Source: Rhizobium rhizoryzae (GTDB taxonomy: Bacteria > Pseudomonadota > Alphaproteobacteria > Rhizobiales > Rhizobiaceae). From it: a DNA stretch of 64,000 nt. Below the pieces are notes generated by a model. The model saw nothing but the letters and a program-made list of their open reading frames with translations, was not told the origin of the DNA and made no database searches. The first letter of the stretch is position 1. Each line of letters starts with the position of its first letter. The position numbers and the translations under genes are program-made. Below are positions 17,546-25,827 of this stretch, piece after piece. The stretch covers positions 496,001 through 560,000 of the forward strand of contig NZ_CP049250.1 of assembly GCF_011046895.1 (NCBI RefSeq). Reading direction: 5' to 3'.

Positions 17546-18100
17546 TTGGCGGATATGACGGCAGATCCTTTGGGGACAGAGCTTGGCGCATGTGCGCGCG
17601 GCGACCGGCAGGCCTTGAAGCGTATCTTCGACGCGGAAGCAGGCCGCCTCGTTGCCATTGCCCAGAGAATCGTGAAGCGACGCGACCTCGCAGAAGAAGT
17701 TGTCCAGGACGGTTTCATTGCCATCTGGACCAAGGCGCATCAGTATGCGCCGGATCGCGGCAGCGCACGCGGTTGGATCCATGCCATTATTCGCAACCGC
17801 GCCCTCAACATGCTGAGAGACGGAAGCCGCGAGGATCTCCTCAGCGAAGACGCGATCCAGAGCCTGCAGGAAGCCGACCAACCTGAAAGCGTTCTGACCG
17901 CCTGGGCGGCGCTCGATCGTACGTCGCGGCTGCGCTCCTGCCTTGAGGGTCTCGATCAACCAAAGCGACAAAGCATTCTGATGGCCTATGTCGGCGGCTA
18001 CAGCCATGGCGAAATTGCCGGGCGGCTTTCACTCCCGCTCGGCACGACAAAGAGCTGGATACGCCGAGGGCTCGCCTCCCTGCGGGAGTGCATGGCATGA
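17546..18100 (+). CDS. ECF RNA polymerase sigma factor paired with RskA-type anti-sigma
   Basis: This sigma-70 family protein of about 184 residues has region 2 near residues 25-90 (RLVAIAQRIVKRRDLAEEVV, VQDGFIAIWTKA) and region 4 near 125-180 with the helix-turn-helix GYSHGEIAGRLSLPLGTTKSWIRRGL. AGGAG at 17531-17535 lies ten bases before a TTG at 17546; the ATG at 17555 is 19 bases away, so TTG is the likelier start. The stop overlaps the next gene, an anti-sigma factor, as ATGA. The pair belongs to the SigK/RskA-like arrangement. The signal it answers to is unknown. Confidence 0.87.
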   Translation: MADMTADPLGTELGACARGDRQALKRIFDAEAGRLVAIAQRIVKRRDLAEEVVQDGFIAIWTKAHQYAPDRGSARGWIHAIIRNRALNMLRDGSREDLLSEDAIQSLQEADQPESVLTAWAALDRTSRLRSCLEGLDQPKRQSILMAYVGGYSHGEIAGRLSLPLGTTKSWIRRGLASLRECMA

Positions 18101-18816
18101 TTGATCTGACAAAGCCGGATGCTGTTGCCGACGACTATGTTCTGGGGCTTCTGGAGCAAGCTGACATACAGACCGTGGAGGCCGAGCTGGAGCGTAACGC
18201 CGCTCTGCGACAAGCTGTGGCACAATCGCGAGAGCGTTTTCTTCCGCTGGATATGACAGCCGAACCTGCTGAGATTTCGCACGATCTTTGGACAAGGATC
18301 GAGAAAGATCTTCAACAACAGGAGGTGCCGGAGCAGAAGAAAGAGGTTGAGCCAGTTGTCGCCAACGACAATCGCTCAATCCAGAATGCCGGTTTCTGGC
18401 GTGTCACAAGTTTTGCAGGCCTCGCTGCCAGCCTGGTTCTGGCGGTTGCCCTTGGCTGGAACCTGACACGAACAGCCGAGCCGCTGGTCGTCGCAGTGCT
18501 GGTGAATGAAACAGGCGAGGTTCAGGCCGTTGTCGAAGATTTCGGCACCGAGCGAGCCGTGGTGCGCCTTCTGGCGGATGTTTCCGTGCCAGGAGACCGG
18601 ACGATGCAGGTCTGGACACTCCCGAGCAAGGAGACCGGACCCGTTTCCATGGGGTTACTGCCCCAGGCCCGGTCTGCAAGGCTGGTTCCGCCAAGCCTCC
18701 CCACGCCCAAGGATGCGCAGTTGTACGAGATCACGCTTGAGCCGGCAGGCGGATCGCCGACCGGTCGACCCACGGGTCCAATTCTCGCCAAGGGCTTTGC
18801 GAAAGTAACGCGGTAA
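18097..18816 (+). CDS. Anti-sigma factor, RskA family
   Basis: The 239-residue protein has an N-terminal zinc-finger-like anti-sigma helical domain (residues 1-60, DDYVLGLLEQAD), one transmembrane helix near residues 104-124 (FAGLAASLVLAVALGW) and a periplasmic RskA C-terminal domain ending EITLEPAGGSPTGRPTGPI. That ending is characteristic of the family. It should hold the upstream sigma factor at the membrane until a periplasmic signal triggers release, usually by proteolysis in this family. The ATG at 18097 has GGGAG eight bases upstream; a GTG at 18088 is possible. It lacks the HxxxCxxC motif of the redox ZAS class. Confidence 0.86.
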   Translation: MIDLTKPDAVADDYVLGLLEQADIQTVEAELERNAALRQAVAQSRERFLPLDMTAEPAEISHDLWTRIEKDLQQQEVPEQKKEVEPVVANDNRSIQNAGFWRVTSFAGLAASLVLAVALGWNLTRTAEPLVVAVLVNETGEVQAVVEDFGTERAVVRLLADVSVPGDRTMQVWTLPSKETGPVSMGLLPQARSARLVPPSLPTPKDAQLYEITLEPAGGSPTGRPTGPILAKGFAKVTR

Positions 18817-19551
18817 TCAGCCGATGAGATTGCCGAAACGGACCGAGTAGATGCGATCGCGTCCCAAGAGGTGTGCGATCAGTGCCGCATGATCGAACAG
18901 GCCGTGCATGGCACGGTGCTTGAGATCCAGCCCGCCTGTGAGCACGCCGAAGGCAGGCATGACGAGACGCGCGCCGTCGGTGGCAAAGCATGCGCGGCGG
19001 ACATATTTGCCGCGACGCGCGACAGTGGCGGAAGGGTGCAGGTGACCAGCCACTTCGCCCCGTCCTGCAATCAGGCTTGGCTCGTGCCGGAAAACAAGCC
19101 CGGACAGCAAAAGCTCATCCAGGGACTGGCCGGGCAGATCGAAAATGCCGTCCGGATCATGGTTGCCATTGATCCAGATCCAGTCACGTCCGCGGGCGAG
19201 AGCGCCGATCGTTTCGCGGAATGCTGCGGGCATGAGTTCCGAGCCACGCCTGTCGTGAAAGTTATCCCCCAGCGAAATCACTGTTTTGGGATCATATCTA
19301 GCGATGACGGCGGAGAGCAGATTGAGAGTTGCCAGCGTATCATAAGGCGGCAGCATCATGCCGCGACGCGCGAAGGCAGCGCCTTTCTCCAGATGCAGAT
19401 CCGAGACGACAAGGCAGGATAGATCCGGCAGATACAGCGCGCCCAGCGGGTCGCAATGCGCGGCGACGCCATTGACCATGATTTCCGCGCTGGCCACCGG
19501 ACCGGCTGTCTGTGACGCGGCGAGCGCCATTCTATAATTCATCATTCTCAT
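18817..19551 (-). CDS. pdeM: Ligase-associated DNA damage response endonuclease PdeM
   Basis: This 244-residue calcineurin-like metallophosphoesterase has the full metal-binding set: SDLHLEKG, GDNFHDRRG, NGNHDPDG and GHLHPSA. It matches PdeM, which normally sits with a Lhr-like helicase, an exonuclease and an ATP-dependent ligase in a DNA repair cluster. Only the helicase is present here, 18 bases upstream on the same strand. The exact start is uncertain, since ATG codons at 19551, 19545 and 19542 are all possible and none has a strong ribosome site. Confidence 0.9.
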   Translation of the reverse strand: MRMMNYRMALAASQTAGPVASAEIMVNGVAAHCDPLGALYLPDLSCLVVSDLHLEKGAAFARRGMMLPPYDTLATLNLLSAVIARYDPKTVISLGDNFHDRRGSELMPAAFRETIGALARGRDWIWINGNHDPDGIFDLPGQSLDELLLSGLVFRHEPSLIAGRGEVAGHLHPSATVARRGKYVRRACFATDGARLVMPAFGVLTGGLDLKHRAMHGLFDHAALIAHLLGRDRIYSVRFGNLIG

Positions 19552-19569
19552 CTACCCGTGAGGGTTGCC

Positions 19570-22104
19570 TCACGCCATGGCCTCGGCAATCAGGTCATCC
19601 GCCGCCTCTTCCAGCACGTAGTCCTGCGCCTCGCCAGCAACCGGCTCGCGGCCGATTTCCAGCATCACCGGAATGGCGAGCGGGGATACGCGCTCCAGCG
19701 GGCGGTGAATCACATGCCCCTTGATTCGTGCCAGCATAGCGCCAAGACGCCCGATATCCAAAAGACCCGATGCGGCATCGCGCCGCGTCGCCTCCAGCAG
19801 AATGTGATCCGGCTCATGGCTGCGCAAAACATCATAGATGAGATCGGTCGAAACGGTGACCTGCCGCCCCGTCTTTTCCTTGCCCGGATGCCGGCGCTCG
19901 ATCAGGCCTGAAATCACCGCGCATTGCCGGAACGTGCGCTTCAGCATGAAGCTCTCGTCCAGCCATGCCTCCAGATCATCGCCCAGCATGTCCTCGTCGA
20001 ACAAATCACCCAGCGAGAGACGACGGCTCTCGATCATGCCGCCCATATCGTTCAACGACCAGATGGCCAGCGCATAGTCATTCGCCACGAAGCCGAGCGG
20101 TCTTGCCCCTGCCCGTTCCAGCCGCCGTGTCAAAAGCATGCCCAGCGTCTGGTGCGCAAGCCGCCCCTCGAAGCAGTAGGCGACCATGAAGAAGCGGTTT
20201 CCGCGTGGGAAGGTCTCGATCAGAAGCTCGTCACGCGCCGGAAGCATGGATTTGTCGCGCTGGATTGCCAGCCAGTCCCGCACCTGATCAGGAAGCACAT
20301 GCCAGCGGGACGGATCAGCCAGCATGGCCCGCACCTGATCGGCAAGATAGGTGGACAAGGGGAACCTGCCGCCGGCATAGGCAGGGATCTTGGGATCCAG
20401 CGAAAAGGCATTGGTGACAAGGCATTCGTTCTCCCGAATACCCTCGAAGCGCAGTACCTTGCCCGCAAACAGGAAGGTATCGCCCTGCACCAATTGCTCC
20501 AGAAAATATTCCTCGACCTTGCCAAGCGACATACCGCCGCGCCCGACTGAACCCAGCTGGTTGCGCTTGACGAGGCGCACGTTCAGTTCCGTCGCCTCCA
20601 CAATCGTACCGAGGTTCATCCGATACTGCTGGGCGACCTGCGGATTGGAAACCCGCCAGCGGCCCTCCTTTGTCTTGCGGATCTTGGCATAGCGTTCATA
20701 GGTGCGCAGCGCATAGCCGCCGGTCGCAACGAAATCGACGATACGCTCGAACAGCTCCCAGGTGAGCCCGGAATAGGGTGAAGCGCTGGTGATTTCGCCG
20801 TAGAGCTCCAAGGCATCGAAGGGTTCGGCGCAGGCCATGCCAAGAACGTGCTGGGCCAGAACATCAAGCGCGCCTTCCCCAACGGGCGGCGTATCCTGTG
20901 CGCCCAGATAATTGGCATCGAGCGCGGCCTGACATTCCATGACCTCGAAACGATTGGCAGGCACAAGGATCGCTTTTGACGGCTCGTCCATCCGGTGGTT
21001 TGAACGACCGATGCGCTGCGCCAGACGGGATGCACCCTTTGGCGCGCCGACATGCACCACCAGATCCACATCGCCCCAATCAAGTCCCATGTCTAGCGTC
21101 GAGGTCGCCACCACCGCGCGCAGTCTGTTCGCGCTCATGGCAGCTTCCACTTTGCGCCTCTGTCCCGCATCGAGAGAGCCATGATGCAACGCGATCGGCA
21201 AATTATCTTCGTTGATGGTCCAAAGCTCCTGAAACAGGAGCTCAGCCTGAAAGCGCGTATTGACGAAAATCAGCGTCGTCTTGTGCTTCCGGATCTCTTC
21301 ATAGACGGCCGGAATGGCATAGGTGGCTACATGCCCGGACCAGGGTATGCGGTCCTCCGTCGTCATGATGGTGATGTCCGGTGCCGCGCCGCCCGTCACA
21401 TGCACAAGACCGGCCGGTGCTTCCGGCCCATCATCCTGCGGCGTATTCTGCGGGACAAGCCAACGCCTCAGATCCATGGGATCGGAAACCGTGGCCGAGA
21501 GCCCGATGGTGCGAAGACCAGGCGCATGTCGTCTCAACCGGGCCAGACCAAGCGACAGCAGGTGGCCTCGCTTCGATGTGACAAGCGAGTGCAGTTCATC
21601 AAGGACCACATATTTCAGATCCTTGAAGAAGCGCTCCGCTTCCTTGTTGGCCAGAAGCAAGGCCAGTTGCTCGGGGGTCGTCAGCAAGATATCCGGCGGG
21701 TTCGTCTTCTGGCGCTGGCGCTTGGCCTGCGGCGTATCCCCCGTGCGGTTCTCGATAGACACCGGAAGTCCCATTTCGGAAACCGGCTTCATGAGGTTGC
21801 GTTCGATATCGACCGCCAGCGCCTTCAGCGGCGAAATGTAGAGGGTGTGGACACCCACAAAGGGCGACCCCGGCGGGAGTTGGCCGCGCCGGGTCAAGTC
21901 GGTCAGCGAGGGTAGAAATCCGGCAAGTGTCTTACCTGCACCAGTTGGTGCAATCAGCAACATATTCTCGCCGGATGTCGAACGTGCAAGCAATTCCAGC
22001 TGGTGCGCACGCGGCGACCAGCCTTTCTCGCCGAACCATTTCAGGAAGGGGCGAGGCAGGAGGTCCGGCAGGGCGTTCTGATAATCGGCCAAGGTCTTTT
22101 CCAC
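19570..22104 (-). CDS. Ligase-associated DEXH-box DNA helicase (Lhr-like)
   Basis: The 844-residue superfamily 2 helicase has Walker A as APTGAGKT (near residue 54), a DEVH-type box as LDELHSL, motif III as LSATVSD, and motifs V/VI as ATSTLDMGLDWGDV and RIGRSNHRMD. A long C-terminal Lhr-core region follows. The length is that of the short Lhr form associated with bacterial ligase clusters rather than the 1500-residue enterobacterial Lhr. With PdeM it forms a two-gene repair operon. The N-terminus lies near a small rhizobial intergenic repeat. Confidence 0.92.
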   Translation of the reverse strand: MEKTLADYQNALPDLLPRPFLKWFGEKGWSPRAHQLELLARSTSGENMLLIAPTGAGKTLAGFLPSLTDLTRRGQLPPGSPFVGVHTLYISPLKALAVDIERNLMKPVSEMGLPVSIENRTGDTPQAKRQRQKTNPPDILLTTPEQLALLLANKEAERFFKDLKYVVLDELHSLVTSKRGHLLSLGLARLRRHAPGLRTIGLSATVSDPMDLRRWLVPQNTPQDDGPEAPAGLVHVTGGAAPDITIMTTEDRIPWSGHVATYAIPAVYEEIRKHKTTLIFVNTRFQAELLFQELWTINEDNLPIALHHGSLDAGQRRKVEAAMSANRLRAVVATSTLDMGLDWGDVDLVVHVGAPKGASRLAQRIGRSNHRMDEPSKAILVPANRFEVMECQAALDANYLGAQDTPPVGEGALDVLAQHVLGMACAEPFDALELYGEITSASPYSGLTWELFERIVDFVATGGYALRTYERYAKIRKTKEGRWRVSNPQVAQQYRMNLGTIVEATELNVRLVKRNQLGSVGRGGMSLGKVEEYFLEQLVQGDTFLFAGKVLRFEGIRENECLVTNAFSLDPKIPAYAGGRFPLSTYLADQVRAMLADPSRWHVLPDQVRDWLAIQRDKSMLPARDELLIETFPRGNRFFMVAYCFEGRLAHQTLGMLLTRRLERAGARPLGFVANDYALAIWSLNDMGGMIESRRLSLGDLFDEDMLGDDLEAWLDESFMLKRTFRQCAVISGLIERRHPGKEKTGRQVTVSTDLIYDVLRSHEPDHILLEATRRDAASGLLDIGRLGAMLARIKGHVIHRPLERVSPLAIPVMLEIGREPVAGEAQDYVLEEAADDLIAEAMA

Positions 22105-22148
22105 GCGGTCAGAAGTAACGATTTCCGCCTGAAAAAGAAGGGGTCAGA

Positions 22149-22191
22149 GCAATTCCAGCAAAGTGAGAGGCGGTTTTGCGTCCGGAATTGC
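22149..22191. repeat. Rhizobial intergenic palindromic repeat
   Basis: GCAATTCC (22149-22156) and GGAATTGC (22184-22191) frame a GC-rich core. The wording of this stretch and its flanks resembles the dispersed mosaic palindromes found in many rhizobial intergenic regions. Confidence 0.55.
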
Positions 22192-22202
22192 GGAAAACAA
22201 GA

Positions 22203-22232
22203 GATAGAGCGTTCAGCCGGGAACGCTCTATC
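22203..22232 (-). terminator. Hairpin terminator of the yitT pair
   Basis: GATAGAGCGTTC (22203-22214) pairs perfectly with GAACGCTCTATC (22221-22232). It overlaps the stop codon of the second yitT gene and is followed on the minus strand by a T-rich stretch. Confidence 0.65.
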
Positions 22233-22872
22233 GGACTATATATCGGTCGGTGCGGTGATTGATGGCAAGCGTCAGGTTCAATGTCACCGCCGCGAGGATC
22301 GAGCACAGGATGACGAAGGGTGTGGCTACCAGAAAGGCCAGAGCCAGAACGACGAGATCGAGACCCAGTTGTACGAAGCCAGCACGCCAGCCAAGCCGGT
22401 CCTGCAGGTAAAGCGCAAGAATGCCGAAACCGCCGAGGCTTGCACGATGGCGGAACAAGGCGAGCATGCCGGTTCCGATGAGAAGTCCGCCGAAGAGCGC
22501 GGCAACGAGCGGATCTATGCCAGCGATCGGAATGAGAGACGGCAGTACCTCCGTCAAAACAGACGTCAGGGCGACGGCCGTGAAGGTCTTGATCGTGAAA
22601 GCCAAGCCCAGACGCTTGTAGGCCAGCCAGTAGAACGGAAGGTTAAGCGCGAAGAAGACCACGCCGAAGCTGAAACCCGTGGAGTAGCGAAGCAGGAAGC
22701 CGAGACCCGCCGTACCACCAATCAACAAATGAGCCGCCGAGAGAAGTGTTACGCCCAGTGCTGCAAGCATGGACCCGGCAACCACGCCCTGCATATCCTC
22801 GATGATGGAGTGCCGATCCGTGCTGGATGCCCAGAATCCGACCGGAGACTTGCCTTCGCTTACATTCGCCAT
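22228..22872 (-). CDS. YitT-family membrane protein, second of a tandem pair
   Basis: This 214-residue protein has about five or six transmembrane segments and matches the DUF161/YitT family. It shares with the upstream gene the motifs GLLTGGTAG/LLIGGTAGLGFLLRY, HRASLGGFGILALYLQ and the C-terminal INHRTDRYIVR, so the two are tandem paralogues. It starts inside the stop of the upstream gene (TGATG). No biochemical function is established for the family. Confidence 0.85.
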   Translation of the reverse strand: MANVSEGKSPVGFWASSTDRHSIIEDMQGVVAGSMLAALGVTLLSAAHLLIGGTAGLGFLLRYSTGFSFGVVFFALNLPFYWLAYKRLGLAFTIKTFTAVALTSVLTEVLPSLIPIAGIDPLVAALFGGLLIGTGMLALFRHRASLGGFGILALYLQDRLGWRAGFVQLGLDLVVLALAFLVATPFVILCSILAAVTLNLTLAINHRTDRYIVR

Positions 22873-23507
22873 CAGCGCACCACGATATAGCGATCCGACC
22901 GGTGATTGATCGCCAGAAACAGATTGAGAACCACCGCGCCGACAATGGACCAGAGAACAATGCCCGGTTCAAGCAGGAGAAAGGCCGCCGCCATGACGCA
23001 GGCATCGAAGGCCAGCTGAATGAGGCCCGCCTGGATGCCAAAACGCTCCTGGACATAGATTGCGAGGATGCCAACGCCGCCAAGGCTTGCACGGTGCCGA
23101 TAAAGGGCGAGCAGGCCGAAACCTAGCAAAAGACCGCCCATCAGCGCACCCCAGAAGGGATGAAGATACCCAATCAACAGGTAGCGTTGCTCAAGCTCGG
23201 TCATGATTGACACCAGCCCGATGGCAATGAAGGTCTTGGCCGTAAAGGCGAAGCCCAATCGTTTGAAGGACAGCCAATAGAAGGGAAGATTGACGATGAA
23301 GAACAGAAGGCCGAACGAGATGTTGAATGCATAGTGCAGCAGAAAGGCAACGCCAGCCGTGCCGCCCGTGAGCAGGCCAACACGGTTCAACAAGTAAAAC
23401 CCGAGCGCAGAAATCAGTGCGCCGCAAATGAGACCCTGGCTATCTTCAGCGAGTGTGTGACGCGACGGATCCGTGCTGTAGAAACCCAATGCCATCTTCT
23501 GCGCCAT
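22872..23507 (-). CDS. YitT-family membrane protein, first of a tandem pair
   Basis: The 211-residue multi-spanning membrane protein has the YitT pattern GLLTGGTAGVAFLLHYAFN and HRASLGGVGILAIYVQERF, ending INHRSDRYIVVR. It is the upstream member of the tandem duplication, and the next gene begins within its stop codon. Both keep full-length open frames, so neither copy is decaying. Role unknown. Confidence 0.85.
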   Translation of the reverse strand: MAQKMALGFYSTDPSRHTLAEDSQGLICGALISALGFYLLNRVGLLTGGTAGVAFLLHYAFNISFGLLFFIVNLPFYWLSFKRLGFAFTAKTFIAIGLVSIMTELEQRYLLIGYLHPFWGALMGGLLLGFGLLALYRHRASLGGVGILAIYVQERFGIQAGLIQLAFDACVMAAAFLLLEPGIVLWSIVGAVVLNLFLAINHRSDRYIVVR

Positions 23508-23614
23508 CTCCGAAGTCTCCGTCTATCTGTCCCGACGCTTCGATTGTGCGCCGCAGCATTTGCGAAATCAAGATAGGACAGTACTCCTGACGCAAAAGAC
23601 AAGAATCGTACAAA

Positions 23615-24550
23615 TCAGGCGCGTTTGCGCGCAAGAAAAAGGATGCCGTGAACCGGTTTTCCGGCATCCATTCGAATGTCCGTACGAGACAAGGCCACGA
23701 GATCAAAACCATGGCTTGCCAGAAGTGTCTCGATATAGCTTTGCGTATGCGCGTAGCGGAGTGATTGCTGCAGGACGAAGCCGTCCGTAGAACTACCAGC
23801 ATCTTCGACGGAAAAAGCGAAAAGACCGCGAGGTTTCAGCAGTTCATCAGCCAGCGCAAACGGGACATCCAGATTTCCAAGATACATCAACACATCGGCC
23901 GCCGAGACGAGATCGGCACGATGGCGTGGCCGGTCCTCGCTGAAGAGCGATGTATCCGCATCCGTGCGGGAGAGATCTGCCTGGCCGAGATGGTGGTAGA
24001 TGCCCTTTTCCCCGGCCTTTGCCAGCATGTTGGCTGAAAGGTCGAAACCTTCGAGCCTTGCCGTGTCTGATGCGATTTCGACACCAAAGAGACCGGTGCC
24101 GCAACCGAGATCGACAGTCAGATCGAACGGTCCATGAGATTGGACAAGTGCAAACAGCTTGGCTGGCACTGAATAATTCAACTTCTCGACCAGCGAGATC
24201 TCGAAGCGATCGGCGTAGTCGTCGAACAGCCCTTCGACATAGGCAGAGGGCGGTGCGTCCGGCGCGGGCGTGGCGCCAAGTGCTGCGAGTTTCAGACTTG
24301 CGCCGAACAGGCCCTGCCTATCCCTTTTCATCACCTGCTCGAATGCCGCGATTGCTGCTTCGCGCGCACCAGCTTTCTGATGAGCTTCTCCGGCCAACAG
24401 CCAGCCCGCTGTCCAATCGGGTGCGATTTCGAGAGCCTGCTCGAAGAGTTCGGCGGCTGCGGCATGATCGCCACTTTCCGCCAGCATCCGGGCATAATCG
24501 GCGCGCCGATCGGCAATGACATCACCGGAAGAAAACTGGTTGGCGCTCAT
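23615..24550 (-). CDS. TPR-containing class I SAM-dependent methyltransferase
   Basis: The 311-residue protein has two or three tetratricopeptide repeats in residues 1-85 (DHAAAAELFEQALEIAPD, AIAAFEQVMKRDR). A methyltransferase domain follows with motif I VDLGCGTGLFGVEI and a downstream acidic turn GFDLSANMLAKA. This fused layout occurs in predicted methyltransferases of the UbiE/COQ5-like superfamily with TPRs. The substrate is unknown; TPRs suggest a protein partner. I placed the start at the ATG at 24550, because the upstream in-frame extension is not family-like. Confidence 0.85.
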   Translation of the reverse strand: MSANQFSSGDVIADRRADYARMLAESGDHAAAAELFEQALEIAPDWTAGWLLAGEAHQKAGAREAAIAAFEQVMKRDRQGLFGASLKLAALGATPAPDAPPSAYVEGLFDDYADRFEISLVEKLNYSVPAKLFALVQSHGPFDLTVDLGCGTGLFGVEIASDTARLEGFDLSANMLAKAGEKGIYHHLGQADLSRTDADTSLFSEDRPRHRADLVSAADVLMYLGNLDVPFALADELLKPRGLFAFSVEDAGSSTDGFVLQQSLRYAHTQSYIETLLASHGFDLVALSRTDIRMDAGKPVHGILFLARKRA

Positions 24551-24696
24551 GACTTGAAACCGGCTCGTTGCATTTGCGGCATCTGAACCAAGCCACAAAA
24601 AAACTCAAGTTCTATCGGAATGCCTGCGTCTAAACTTGCGACAGAGCACCTGCGAAACTATGTCTCATCCGTCTCAACACACTTTAAGGGCCAGGA

Positions 24697-24963
24697 ATGT
24701 CTGATCAGATGAACCGAATGCTGGGCGATTCGCCAGCCCGCACAATCGTGAAACTGATTGTCGTGTCCCTCGTTGTCGGCTTTGTCATGGCGATGTTCGA
24801 TCTCCATCCCTGGGACATCGTTTATGGCATCCGAAATCTGGTTCTGGACCTCTGGTATCGCGGATTCCATGCGCTGGGCGCCGTTGGTGATTACCTGATC
24901 GCCGGTGCGGTCATCGTCATACCAGCCTTCATTCTCCTGCGTATTTTCAGCTACAGACGCTAA
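24697..24963 (+). CDS. Small inner-membrane protein, 88 residues
   Basis: It has two predicted transmembrane helices, TIVKLIVVSLVVGFVMAMF and AVGDYLIAGAVIVIPAFILL, joined by a short tryptophan-containing loop. It resembles the small rhizobial family I know as DUF6460, but the family name is from memory. AGG lies just upstream of the ATG. The stop overlaps the next start by one base (TAATG), coupling it to the CAP-domain lipoprotein gene. Confidence 0.78.
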   Translation: MSDQMNRMLGDSPARTIVKLIVVSLVVGFVMAMFDLHPWDIVYGIRNLVLDLWYRGFHALGAVGDYLIAGAVIVIPAFILLRIFSYRR

Positions 24964-25457
24964 TGACACCGAATCTCGTCTTAAATTCCCGACGTATATT
25001 TCTGCTTGGCTGCGGCAGTGCGCTTCTCGTGACAGCCGGATGCGTAACGACCACCGGCCCAGCAAAAGTCGATGGCGCGACGGACGATACCAGGGCCGCG
25101 CTGCCATTGGTCAATGAACTGCGAAAGAAGCATGGTCTTTCGCCCCTGTCTGCAAGCGTGCCCACGGGACGGGCGGCGGCAGAGCAGGCTGTGCGTATGG
25201 CGAAAGCCAACCAGATGAGCCATCTCATTGGCTTTGGGGATGATTATGGCGCGCGGATGAAGCGCAATGACGTGCCTTTGCCCGCTGCCGAAAACATTGC
25301 AAGCGGTCAAACCACGGTTACGGAAGCAGTGCAGGCTTGGATCGATTCCCCCAAGCACCTTCAAAACATGCTCGGCAGTTACAATCGTGTAGGTGTCGCC
25401 GTGGCACGCTCGCCGTCCACCAATCGCACTTATTGGGCGATGGTACTGTCTGCCTGA
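24963..25457 (+). CDS. CAP-domain lipoprotein (SCP/PR1-like)
   Basis: This 164-residue protein has an N-terminal lipoprotein signal with lipobox LVTAGC, so it is probably anchored in a membrane through Cys27. The mature part is a CAP domain with NELRKKHGL, the SHLIGFGDDYGARM region in place of the usual histidine motif, and AENIASG followed by AWIDSPKHLQNML. Bacterial CAP proteins are periplasmic or surface proteins of mostly unknown activity. It is co-transcribed with the upstream small membrane protein. Confidence 0.85.
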   Translation: MTPNLVLNSRRIFLLGCGSALLVTAGCVTTTGPAKVDGATDDTRAALPLVNELRKKHGLSPLSASVPTGRAAAEQAVRMAKANQMSHLIGFGDDYGARMKRNDVPLPAAENIASGQTTVTEAVQAWIDSPKHLQNMLGSYNRVGVAVARSPSTNRTYWAMVLSA

Positions 25458-25489
25458 CTTGAAACAGCCTTCATGGCCTGACGTCGATC

Positions 25490-25591
25490 TAGAGCTTATC
25501 GCGATCTTTCAGATTCGCTCCTGACGCTCTAACTCTTTGTGTTGACGCATGTCGTTATCGCAAAACCGCTGCACACTTTTACGCAACATGC
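25490..25591. repeat. Composite palindromic intergenic repeat
   Basis: TAGAGC (25490-25495) with GCTCTA (25526-25531), and GCATGT (25547-25552) with ACATGC (25586-25591), form two adjacent imperfect palindromes. The intervening wording (GCAAAACCGCTGCACACTTT) is typical of repeats scattered through rhizobial genomes. Confidence 0.6.
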
Positions 25592-25604
25592 TTTGGCTTC
25601 GGGC

Positions 25605-25706
25605 TCAAGCGCCCGGAGCGACCATCCAGATCCCGATACGCAGACCGATTGCACACAACAGGAGGCAACCGAATGTGAGTGCGGGCAAGTTGAGATGTAT
25701 GTTCAT
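25605..25706 (-). CDS. Candidate 33-codon small membrane protein
   Basis: An ATG at 25706 is preceded eight bases upstream by GAGG and opens a 33-residue frame ending in TGA at 25605. The product is one hydrophobic helix, LPALTFGCLLLCAIGLRIGI, with short polar ends. A perfect ATGTTAC/GTAACAT palindrome lies 18 bases upstream. It fills the otherwise empty 370-base gap between the CAP gene and pyrD, with the composite repeat on its 3' side. Coding status is inferred from the start signal, hydrophobicity and operator only; I know of no family. Confidence 0.45.
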   Translation of the reverse strand: MNIHLNLPALTFGCLLLCAIGLRIGIWMVAPGA

Positions 25707-25723
25707 CTTCCCATCCTCGTTCA

Positions 25724-25742
25724 ATGTTACAGAAGGTAACAT
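25724..25742. promoter_or_regulatory. Perfect palindrome ATGTTAC-N5-GTAACAT
   Basis: The seven-base arms around a five-base centre look like a TetR-type operator. It lies just upstream of the 33-codon frame on the minus strand, where it would overlap the promoter or transcription start. Confidence 0.5.
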
Positions 25743-25827
25743 AGAGTGAGGATATCACCAAATGCTCAAGATTAACCGAACAATTTAGTGAATGTGGCGA
25801 AAAGCCGCCGTCTGGCTTTCCGACAAG

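Noticed and set aside
25549-25749. Plus-strand 66-codon frame in the CAP-pyrD gap
   Set aside because: No start signal and no membrane or domain pattern; it overlaps the intergenic repeat and the better minus-strand micro-gene.
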